Assembly: GCA_964504385.1 (NCBI GenBank)
Contig: CAZDEF010000024.1
Location: 1-33,942 of the forward strand
Origin: Limiplasma sp964504385
GTDB lineage: Bacteria; Bacillota; Clostridia; Christensenellales; Aristaeellaceae
Length of the DNA stretch: 33,942 nucleotides
Direction of reading: 5' to 3'
Shown here: piece by piece, positions 15,023-21,614 of the stretch
Position numbering within the stretch: the stretch's first letter is position 1
Layout: every line of letters begins with the position of its first letter
Notes under the pieces: generated by a model
Told to the model about the DNA's origin: nothing
What the model saw: the letters and a program-made list of their open reading frames with translations, nothing else
Database searches by the model: none
Program-made: the position numbers and the translations under genes

Positions 15023-15349
15023 ATGCCAAACGAATGGTGGATGCGCCCCGCCCTGCAGCAGAGCGAAGCGGTGCTGTTGCCAGCCTTGGAACGCAGAACC
15101 TATGCGCCGCCGCGCTTTTCGGACCGTTATACCCATGCCAAAGCCGAAAGCGATCCCTTTCGCCCCGTAACGGCGGACTGGGCCGCGCCGACGCAGGAGC
15201 TTGCGCTGAGTACCTATGTGCGCCCACGAGGCAGCATGGCCGGACGCGGTGTGCTGCGCGCCGCTGGTGTAAGCAGCGGTTCCGCCCTGTGCCGACCGCA
15301 GTACGCCGGCTGCCGCAGTCTGACACTGCTGCGCGGGCTCTTTCGCTGA
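15023..15349 (+). CDS. Small Arg/Pro-rich protein of unknown function
   Basis: I do not recognise this 108-residue protein. The call rests on an AAGGGAG ribosome site about eight bases before the ATG, codon third positions that are mostly G or C like neighbouring genes, its position 73 bases after the CAP gene in the same direction, and a strong terminator just after its stop. It is rich in Arg, Ala and Pro, has a Trp-Trp pair at residues 5-6, and has no signal peptide or membrane span. Only two cysteines are present, near the C-terminus. A competing antisense frame lacks a ribosome site. Confidence 0.55.
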   Translation: MPNEWWMRPALQQSEAVLLPALERRTYAPPRFSDRYTHAKAESDPFRPVTADWAAPTQELALSTYVRPRGSMAGRGVLRAAGVSSGSALCRPQYAGCRSLTLLRGLFR

Positions 15350-15363
15350 AATCATGGGTTTTC

Positions 15364-15411
15364 AAAAGGCCGCGAACCCTTGCGATGGGTTTGCGGCCTT
15401 TTGGATTTTTT
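15364..15411 (+). terminator. Intrinsic terminator after the 108-residue protein gene
   Basis: Arms 15364-15379 and 15387-15402 form a 16-pair stem with one G-U wobble and a seven-base loop, followed by GGATTTTTTCTTC. It may also act, more weakly, on the convergent membrane-protein gene, since an A-rich flank lies on the other side. Confidence 0.9.
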
Positions 15412-15426
15412 CTTCTTTTATTACTA

Positions 15427-16140
15427 TTACAGTTGGTTTTGACGCGGACGCAGCTTGCGGCAGTACTGGGTGCACAGCTTGTCCGTGCAGTTGACGCACT
15501 GCAGCGTTTCGTTGGATTGCCACCAGAACCGCTCTGGATGCAGGATCACGCTCAGCTCCCACGCCACCCACACCACCAGCGCAACCGTTAGCAGGCTGTA
15601 GGCGAAAAAGCCGTGTACAAACAGCATCGGGGTAAACATCAGGATATGATCCCAGTTAAAAATACGGCAGGTGGTGCAGCAGCGGTTTTTCAGCAGCAGT
15701 CTGAACGGGCACCAGAACAATACGCAGATCAGATCGCACACATAAAAAAGCACCGACGTCATGAACAGCGCCGCATCGCTCAGCCAGCCCCGAAAATGGC
15801 AAAAGCCCAGCGCAGCAATGAGCGCCACCCACAGCAGCAAGATGCGGTACGCCGAACATGTGGTGGACACGATGTAGCGTTTGAGCGCCTGCAGATCCGT
15901 GCGGATCTGTGAAGGACGGAAATACTGCGCAAAGAGCTTCTTCGATCCCAGCGACAGGCTTTTCTTGGCTGGATGCAGCTGGGCCGCCATATCCAGCATC
16001 CAGATCGCCCATAGCACATGCAGCGCTGAAAACTGCCGAAAAAACGCCCCGCCCTGCAAAACACTCAGCTGTTCCGGATGGGCAATGCACAGCCACACGC
16101 ACGCCACCAGCACCACGCAGCGCCCGCCAAAGCGCAGCAT
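15427..16140 (-). CDS. Cysteine-motif integral membrane protein, function unknown
   Basis: I cannot name this protein. From the ATG at 16140 it has 237 residues and four to six hydrophobic stretches. There are two cysteine clusters: CCxxC near residues 154-158, in a loop reading NRCCTTCRIFNWDH, and CxxC-x4-C-x3-C at 215-227 close to the basic C-terminus. The spacing suggests metal or iron-sulfur binding near the membrane, but no known family is claimed. The open frame extends to an ATG at 16212, but that codon overlaps a near-perfect promoter -10 box, so translation must start downstream. No good ribosome site precedes 16140; an AAGGA lies before an in-frame ATT at 16164. It is monocistronic. 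Confidence 0.75.
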   Translation of the reverse strand: MLRFGGRCVVLVACVWLCIAHPEQLSVLQGGAFFRQFSALHVLWAIWMLDMAAQLHPAKKSLSLGSKKLFAQYFRPSQIRTDLQALKRYIVSTTCSAYRILLLWVALIAALGFCHFRGWLSDAALFMTSVLFYVCDLICVLFWCPFRLLLKNRCCTTCRIFNWDHILMFTPMLFVHGFFAYSLLTVALVVWVAWELSVILHPERFWWQSNETLQCVNCTDKLCTQYCRKLRPRQNQL

Positions 16141-16210
16141 GTAGCTTTTTCTGATTGCAGAAATAGCGATTCCTTCTTTCGTTCGTTTGATTGCGTGGAT
16201 ACAGGCAATC

Positions 16211-16239
16211 ATTATATCACAAAAGTGCGCAAAAGTCAG
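16211..16239 (-). promoter_or_regulatory. Extended -10 promoter of the cysteine-motif membrane protein gene
   Basis: On the minus strand CTGACT (16234-16239), a 17-base spacer, then TGATATAAT with a perfect TATAAT at 16211-16216 and an upstream TG. The predicted start is near 16204, downstream of the longest frame's first ATG. This places the true gene start inside the open frame. Confidence 0.65.
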
Positions 16240-16298
16240 GCTGCCAGCTTGATTTTTTCATGGCATCAGATAGTCCTTTCGAAGCATCGATAGATAGT

Positions 16299-17708
16299 TT
16301 ACTCCCGTTCAAGCATAACATAGTTATTGAGGTGAATAACCAGTTCTTCTGTAGAAAGTTTACCTGCGGCGTATTGACGCAGCACTTTTTTCAGCGTCGA
16401 TGAACCTGTATCCAGCATACCCGGTCTTGTAGCAACAAAACATGAGGCCAGTGTTTGATAGCGGATCAGTTCCTGTTCATCCAGCACAAACTGCTGCTCA
16501 TAGGCCTCTTCCACAAGACGCTTCTCTGTGTATCGAGCCAAATTGGCTTCATAGTACTTTCGCTGCGATGGACTGGTATTGGGATCACCAATCATAGCTT
16601 GCGCTTCTTCAATCATACCTTCCCAGTAATATGGCGCACTGTAATTTGCTGATGGAACAGGGGCGTTTACATTCTTGAAAAGCAAAGCATTAACGAGCGC
16701 CATTTCAGAGTCATCTTCTGTCTGATCAAACAAATCATACTGACGATTTGTAATACAAGCAAAGTAAACATCAAGGAAGCCGTATGCGCTGTCATCAGCA
16801 TCAGAAGGAATACACATGACAGAGATGCATACTGGAATACTGATGGGGTCAGGATCGTATAGTCTGGAAGGTACATAGTATGGCAGCTGTGAGGAAAGAC
16901 TATACTCCTCAAACAGGGGAAGATTGCTCTCAAACGGTTTATCTGCTCGATATAGCTTTTCCCCTATCACTCTTACGCGCTCCGCCAACGTTCGCCATTC
17001 GTCCGTATCGAAGTTGATGGAAATTTGCTGCATTTCGCACTGGTGAATATAGTTTCGAACAAGCATTTCCATCAGCCAAAGCGTATAGCTGCTTTCTCCA
17101 AATCGTCCTTCATCAAATTCATTCGTAATACACACATCATCTACTGGATCTGATTCACATCGGAGGATCCATGCCTCCAGAAAATCAAGGAAAGAAGAAA
17201 ATGAAGTGGGAACATCACACTCTGTGAATCCCGCAGTTGTCCAAGCCTTAGGGTTCCATGTCAGAAAAAGCGTTGGATCGACATTACAAGGCATCCCGCA
17301 GACCTTTCCATCAAATGTTACCATGTCAATAAGCGAAGCGTGCGTTTGATCAAGGATCGCAGCCGTGTGCGAATTGCCGGACATATCAGCCAGCACTCCA
17401 GAAGACATCAGTGTTGCAAGATCCACCTTATCACTGCTGATGACAAAAACATCATACTTGAATGAGCTTTTCTTCAGAGCACTAATGAGTGCCTTTGTGG
17501 AGTTGGACGAAAGCGTTTTTTCAATTGAAAGCTGCACATCCGGGTAACGCTCCTTGAATGCCTCATACCACTGCTTAACGGTGCTTTTTCCATCCTTTGT
17601 GTAAGTCGATCGGTTAAGCCCGGCAATATTGAGCGTTTCAGCAAAGCAAGGAATGATCCAAGAAACCAGCAGAGTGATAATGGCTACCGTGGTCAGTATT
17701 CTTTTCAT
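16299..17708 (-). CDS. Extracellular solute-binding protein (ABC type, orphan)
   Basis: A 469-residue exported protein resembling family 1 solute-binding proteins. A signal peptide (MKRILTTVAIITLLV, cleaved near CFAE) is followed by an N-terminal lobe with VKQWYEAFKERYPDVQL, then YDVFVISSDKVDLATLMSSGVLADM and GKVCGMPCNVDPTLFLTWN, the usual pattern of these lobes. The cysteine before the cleavage site follows a proline and is not a good lipobox. No permease or ATPase gene is adjacent, so its transporter partner and ligand are unknown. Two lines counted within the gene are 42% and 45% GC, against about 60% in neighbours, suggesting acquisition or a different history. The ATG at 17708 has GAGGTG upstream. 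Confidence 0.8.
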   Translation of the reverse strand: MKRILTTVAIITLLVSWIIPCFAETLNIAGLNRSTYTKDGKSTVKQWYEAFKERYPDVQLSIEKTLSSNSTKALISALKKSSFKYDVFVISSDKVDLATLMSSGVLADMSGNSHTAAILDQTHASLIDMVTFDGKVCGMPCNVDPTLFLTWNPKAWTTAGFTECDVPTSFSSFLDFLEAWILRCESDPVDDVCITNEFDEGRFGESSYTLWLMEMLVRNYIHQCEMQQISINFDTDEWRTLAERVRVIGEKLYRADKPFESNLPLFEEYSLSSQLPYYVPSRLYDPDPISIPVCISVMCIPSDADDSAYGFLDVYFACITNRQYDLFDQTEDDSEMALVNALLFKNVNAPVPSANYSAPYYWEGMIEEAQAMIGDPNTSPSQRKYYEANLARYTEKRLVEEAYEQQFVLDEQELIRYQTLASCFVATRPGMLDTGSSTLKKVLRQYAAGKLSTEELVIHLNNYVMLERE

Positions 17709-17739
17709 ACAATCACCTCGACCAATGTATTTCAAGCAG

Positions 17740-17761
17740 TTGGAGGAGCACTGTCCTCCAA
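17740..17761. repeat. Inverted repeat TTGGAGGA-N6-TCCTCCAA
   Basis: Perfect eight-base arms with a six-base centre, 32 bases upstream of the solute-binding protein start. A closely similar palindrome, with the same arm and loop lengths, occurs at 19568-19589. It could be an operator or a dispersed hairpin element. Confidence 0.5.
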
Positions 17762-17779
17762 GATGGGTGACCATGATTT

Positions 17780-17811
17780 GAGCGCCGCCAGTCGAATCAC
17801 TGGCGGCGCTC
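17780..17811 (-). terminator. Hairpin after the anti-sigma gene
   Basis: Perfect 13-base arms (17780-17792 and 17799-17811) with a six-base loop, seven bases past the anti-sigma stop. The stem is very GC-rich, but no T-run follows on the minus strand. It may be a weak terminator or an RNA-stabilising hairpin. Confidence 0.55.
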
Positions 17812-17817
17812 TATGCG

Positions 17818-18966
17818 TTATTTCACCGGGATCTTCACCGTATAGTCTGTCACGGCCAAGCTTTCCGGCAGTTCGTCGGCGCTGATCATCAGCATATATT
17901 GCATCGATTCCAGCTTCCGGTTCTGCATCTCTTCCCATGCAATGGTCTGGCCATCACCATCCAAGAATTCGCCGGACAGGCTCACACCGATCGGATAGGG
18001 CTCTCCCTGTTCATCCAGCACATTCCATTCGAAATTGATCTCAAAGATCTCATCCATGGTCATGGGTTCATCCGGCTTTGCGTGGATATACACATACACA
18101 CCTGCGCATGTCTGCTTGGATATTACCTCAGTGAGCGTAAAGACATCGCTCAGTTTTGCCGGTGTTTCCGGAAAATAGTGCTTCTCTGCGGTCACGCCGT
18201 GGATATCAATGGAACGTTCAAGGCTGTTATCGTAATCCGCTTTGTATTCCTGCGTTTCCAAATCCACCTCATGTGCGCGCACCTGCACGGTCACAGGCAG
18301 TGTTTCGCCTTCGATCGGCTTGAGGAAGTAAAGCATGCGCACCATCAGCATTGCGCCGTCCTCCGTCGTCTGCCCATCCATCATCTCGGAATCCAACTGT
18401 TCACGCAGTTCGTCCGCAATATCCAGCCACGCGCTCACGCTGTACAGTGGCAGGCCGGTGATGCGGGCAGCATCAAAATAGCTGGTCTTTGCGTCAACAT
18501 CGGGATGATCCAGCTTTTTCGCCATCACTTCGCCGATACGGTCGTACATATCGCTGCTGGCGGGATAGAGAATGGCGCTGCCCTCTTCCTTGAGGCGTGC
18601 TTCCGTGGTGAGATAAGCCAGTTTGCCATCGCACAGCAGTTCGGAGACTGTGAAGGTGACCGGGCCTGCATCAATGACGCTCTTTTGCGTCGTACTCAGG
18701 ATCTCCTGTGCGGTTTGGGGAAGGGTGGCTCCATAGTTGCTCTGGAACCATTCCACCAGTCCGCCGCTGGTGGCCGCAAGGGCCACGGCCATCATGGCCG
18801 CGATGATCAGTGCCGCGATCAGCGCAGTGCGCAGCGTAAGCTTTTTCATGGTTTTTTCCTCCTTCTGCGAAGGCAGCGCATGGATCATGCTGTGCATGCG
18901 GTTTTCGAAAGTTTCCTCCATCTCCGGGTACATGTGCTGCAGCTGCTCTTTGTCCAACCGGATCAT
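17818..18966 (-). CDS. Membrane anti-sigma-like regulator paired with an ECF sigma factor
   Basis: The 382-residue protein has a short cytoplasmic N-terminus (1-40, MIRLDKEQLQHMYPEMEETF), one membrane span at about 43-66, and a large extracytoplasmic domain of about 310 residues without cysteine pairs. Position and topology match the anti-sigma partners of ECF sigma factors in Clostridia (DUF4179-like layout). It would hold the sigma factor at the membrane until an outside signal is sensed. Its ATG overlaps the end of the sigma gene by four bases and has AGGAGGAGG upstream, indicating coupling. A second perfect site, AAGGAGG, lies eight bases before an in-frame ATG at 18849 (Met40), which would give a form lacking the cytoplasmic part. 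Confidence 0.75.
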   Translation of the reverse strand: MIRLDKEQLQHMYPEMEETFENRMHSMIHALPSQKEEKTMKKLTLRTALIAALIIAAMMAVALAATSGGLVEWFQSNYGATLPQTAQEILSTTQKSVIDAGPVTFTVSELLCDGKLAYLTTEARLKEEGSAILYPASSDMYDRIGEVMAKKLDHPDVDAKTSYFDAARITGLPLYSVSAWLDIADELREQLDSEMMDGQTTEDGAMLMVRMLYFLKPIEGETLPVTVQVRAHEVDLETQEYKADYDNSLERSIDIHGVTAEKHYFPETPAKLSDVFTLTEVISKQTCAGVYVYIHAKPDEPMTMDEIFEINFEWNVLDEQGEPYPIGVSLSGEFLDGDGQTIAWEEMQNRKLESMQYMLMISADELPESLAVTDYTVKIPVK

Positions 18967-19430
18967 ACGCCCACCTCCTCCTGTAATTCATGCTGTAGCT
19001 TTTTTCTGGCGCGGAACAGCCGGTTCTTGACGCTCGGCAGCGGCAGCTTGAGCGCTGCGGCCACCTCCCGCTCGGTCATGCCCTCCATGTACTTGAGCAG
19101 CAGCGGCGTGCGCAGGCTTTCGGGCAGATCGGCAATGGCTTCGGAAAGGTTGCTGTCCGCGCTGACCGTCACCGTGTCCTCCGGCACATGCTCGGTTGGA
19201 ACGCTGCGTTTTCGCAGGCGCAGAATGTTGTAGCATTCATTGATGAGGATGCGCATCATCCACGCCCGCTCTGCTCCCTCCCGCGCCCGTTCGCGCGATT
19301 GCCACGCGTTCAGCAGCGCCTGCTGCACCGCGTCCTCCGCATCATGCCGGTTTTGCACAATGCTGTATGCTGTTCTGTAAAACGAGGACATATATTGCTC
19401 GCTCACAGTGATGTAGGTGTTTTCATCCAT
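18963..19430 (-). CDS. ECF-type RNA polymerase sigma factor
   Basis: A 155-residue sigma-70-family protein with only regions 2 and 4. Region 2 (about 8-75) contains RTAYSIVQNRHDAEDAVQQALLNAW. Region 4 (about 100-150) contains LPESLRTPLLLKYMEGMT followed by the helix-turn-helix REVAAALKLPLPSVKNRLFRARKKL. This is the size and order of an extracytoplasmic-function sigma factor. GGAGG lies eight bases before the ATG. The next gene, overlapping by four bases, is its likely anti-sigma factor. An ECF-like promoter upstream suggests it drives its own operon. Other targets cannot be listed from this window. Confidence 0.92.
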   Translation of the reverse strand: MDENTYITVSEQYMSSFYRTAYSIVQNRHDAEDAVQQALLNAWQSRERAREGAERAWMMRILINECYNILRLRKRSVPTEHVPEDTVTVSADSNLSEAIADLPESLRTPLLLKYMEGMTEREVAAALKLPLPSVKNRLFRARKKLQHELQEEVGV

Positions 19431-19468
19431 CGGCAGTTCCTCCGGTTTTTTTGAGATCTCGCTTATAT

Positions 19469-19494
19469 AACGTTCACCGGGGCGGAAAAGTTAG
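19469..19494 (-). promoter_or_regulatory. Candidate ECF-type autoregulatory promoter
   Basis: Minus strand: CTAAC (19490-19494, in CTAACTTTTC), 17 bases, then CGTT (19469-19472) leading into ATATAAG. The AAC -35 core and CGT -10 core with this spacing are typical of ECF sigma promoters, with a T-run after AAC as in several Bacillota groups. The start would fall about 30 bases before the sigma gene ATG. Confidence 0.45.
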
Positions 19495-19504
19495 ACCGTA
19501 TGTG

Positions 19505-19530
19505 AAAAACCTGCAGCTGTGTGCAGGTTT
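19505..19530 (-). terminator. Terminator after the DMP19-DUF2695 gene
   Basis: Arms AAACCTGCA (19507-19515) and TGCAGGTTT (19522-19530), perfect over nine pairs with a six-base loop. On the minus strand it is followed by five T. It separates the DMP19-DUF2695 gene from the sigma-factor operon. Confidence 0.7.
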
Positions 19531-19567
19531 CACGATTTTTCCCGCCAAGGGAAGGGGCCGTTTGCAC

Positions 19568-19589
19568 TTGGAGGGCTGCGCCCCTCCAA
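19568..19589. repeat. Inverted repeat TTGGAGGG-N6-CCCTCCAA
   Basis: Perfect eight-base arms around CTGCGC, located 36 bases past the stop of the DMP19-DUF2695 gene. It matches the palindrome at 17740-17761 in arm length, loop length and all but one arm base pair. Confidence 0.5.
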
Positions 19590-19625
19590 ACCTCTCATTC
19601 CGTTTTTTCAGTTGAAGCGATCAAA

Positions 19626-21491
19626 TCACTCGCTCGGCTCATCGTCCGGATAGGCGTTCATCAGCACTTCGCAGTCGCATCCGCCGCCCATATCGCATAT
19701 TTCCTTCAGCGCTGGTTGCAACTGTTTCTCCGGCAGCGTTTCGCGCAGCCACATGCGGGTGAAGCGCAGCGTATGATCGCAGCCTTCGCTGTTGAGCCGC
19801 GCGCTCAGGTAGGAAAGCAGCGCCTGTGCCTGCTCGCGGTTGAGCACTTTGCCTTCCTCCGTTTTCCGTAACGGACTGCCCGTTTTCTTTTTCTTCGGTG
19901 CTTCCGGCTCTGCCTGCTCCAGCACGGTTTCCGTCATGGCAAAACCGATCTGGTATCGAACTGTTTTCAGCGCGTCATACACGGTAACGCTCAAGCCGCA
20001 GGGTTCCAGCAAAGGGGTATGATAGCGCATACGTACCAGCGCATTTCCCTCAGCCGTCAGCAGGCAGTAGATCTTACCGCTCGTGCTGGCCAGCGGCCAT
20101 GCCAGCGCATCCTCCGCCATGCCATTGACAAATGCCGTCATCCGGTCATCATATTCCGGAGCATATTCAAGCACAGCCACAGCAACGCCGTATTTTTTGA
20201 ATTCCTTGCGGGTGGCCGCCAGCCTTTCGGGGGTCAGCGCCGCCTCGGCCGTTTCTTCGCAGCATTCCGCCCTTGGGGAGAGCCGTATGGCGTAGTTTTC
20301 CTCCCATTCCGTCACACACTGGGCCAGCAGATCCGTCAGTCCCGTCAGCAGAATGGACGGCTTCTTTGCCTGAAGAACAAGCGTGCGCTTTTCCTTCTCT
20401 TCCAGAACAGCGGCAGATGAATAGCGCATATTCATGCTGCTCCTGATCTGATCCGCCACCTCCTCTGCATCGCGGCTGGCATAGCCGTAGCAGTTCCACG
20501 TTGAAGCAAAGGAGAGCAGCTCGCCATAGAAGCAGCGCGGTGCGCCGCGGGTCTCCCAGCGATACAGGCACACGTTGTCCAACGAGATCTCGCTAAAATG
20601 GCCGGAAAGGCTGCTGTCGCTCTCCGTCAGTCCGCCGAATCCGCCGCAGCCAGAACAATGGGCCGTTACCACAGCGCGCAGGCGATCGTTGTATTCCTGC
20701 TGTGTCAGCAGTTCCACTTCAACCGGATAGGCCTCCTGCACATTCTCCATCACCAACGTCTGCGGCTGGCTCAGATATGTTGAAATGAAATACGGCGCCA
20801 TGCAAACGCCCAGCTCATAGGCCTCCCCCTGCACATCGCTCTGCTCCGTCAGCTCGATCGCCTGAATGGAGGCCGGTTCGCCGTTTTCACGCATCTCCGC
20901 CACATAGTCTAGGTCCTCACGATTCACAGGAAGATAATACCCGCTCTGATAGAACAACGCCTGATAATGGCCGCTGGCGATCTCCATCGTTGGCTTCGGC
21001 TCCTGCCGAATCAGCACGCAGGCATCCGCGTACTTCTGCAGGTAGAGGTCTGCCATTTCTGATAAATCCTCCGGCAATTCATAAAACGCATCATCCAGCT
21101 CATCAAAAAGCCCTTCCGGCATCTTCTCCAGCGCGGCGCGCCGCGTCTCTTCTTCATCCGGGATCGGGCCTGCCCATTTTTCTGCAGCGCTCTTGAGCAG
21201 CTTCGCCGCCTTCTTGGCACCCATTGCCTTCAGTCCGTCCAACACATCCCGCCACGCAACGCCGGAGGAATTGTAGAAGAACTGTTCGTGCCCGCCGTTG
21301 TACACTTCGCTCAGATAAAGCTCTACTGCAAAAAGGCGGCGCAATTCACGGCTGAATGGCTGCATGGCGCGCTCATAGGCTTGCGCATCGGTTAGATCGA
21401 TCCTGTCGATCATCGGCTCGATCGCTTCCAGTGCTTCAATCGTGCCGGAAGCCAGCTCGGTCTGGGTAAAATATACGTTCTTCATCGCCAT
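19626..21491 (-). CDS. DMP19 (DUF4375)-DUF2695 composite protein, function unknown
   Basis: A 621-residue soluble protein built from at least two recognisable pieces. Residues about 40-120 carry ELYLSEVYNGGHEQFFYNSS and WRDVLDGLKAMGA, the DMP19/DUF4375 signature. The last 70 residues contain CDHTLRFTRMWL and GGGCDCEVLMNAYPD, the DUF2695 signature. A middle region of about 400 residues is unassigned and includes a CSGCGGFGG turn. No signal peptide or membrane span is seen. The ATG at 21491 has GGAG eight bases upstream. Such proteins are usually encoded alone in gut Clostridia and have no known activity. It is flanked by terminators on both sides, so it is monocistronic. Confidence 0.8.
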   Translation of the reverse strand: MAMKNVYFTQTELASGTIEALEAIEPMIDRIDLTDAQAYERAMQPFSRELRRLFAVELYLSEVYNGGHEQFFYNSSGVAWRDVLDGLKAMGAKKAAKLLKSAAEKWAGPIPDEEETRRAALEKMPEGLFDELDDAFYELPEDLSEMADLYLQKYADACVLIRQEPKPTMEIASGHYQALFYQSGYYLPVNREDLDYVAEMRENGEPASIQAIELTEQSDVQGEAYELGVCMAPYFISTYLSQPQTLVMENVQEAYPVEVELLTQQEYNDRLRAVVTAHCSGCGGFGGLTESDSSLSGHFSEISLDNVCLYRWETRGAPRCFYGELLSFASTWNCYGYASRDAEEVADQIRSSMNMRYSSAAVLEEKEKRTLVLQAKKPSILLTGLTDLLAQCVTEWEENYAIRLSPRAECCEETAEAALTPERLAATRKEFKKYGVAVAVLEYAPEYDDRMTAFVNGMAEDALAWPLASTSGKIYCLLTAEGNALVRMRYHTPLLEPCGLSVTVYDALKTVRYQIGFAMTETVLEQAEPEAPKKKKTGSPLRKTEEGKVLNREQAQALLSYLSARLNSEGCDHTLRFTRMWLRETLPEKQLQPALKEICDMGGGCDCEVLMNAYPDDEPSE

Positions 21492-21565
21492 AAAAGGGGC
21501 TCCTTTCGTATGTTCGCCATACTTATTCAACGCAGCAAAGGCCTGTGTTCCTGCCAAAACGCAAA

Positions 21566-21601
21566 AGGAACCGGCGCGATTTTTCCATCGCGCTGGTTCC
21601 T
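21566..21601 (-). terminator. Terminator after the UPF0210 gene
   Basis: Arms 21566-21580 and 21587-21601 form a 15-pair stem with one mismatch or wobble and a six-base loop. On the minus strand it is followed by TTTTGCGTTTTGG. It lies 13 bases past the UPF0210 stop. Confidence 0.85.
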
Positions 21602-21614
21602 GTACACATACATC

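Noticed and set aside
15019..15591. Alternative 190-residue plus-strand frame
   Set aside because: It reads through a strong terminator and into the oppositely coded membrane protein. The 108-residue frame has the ribosome site.
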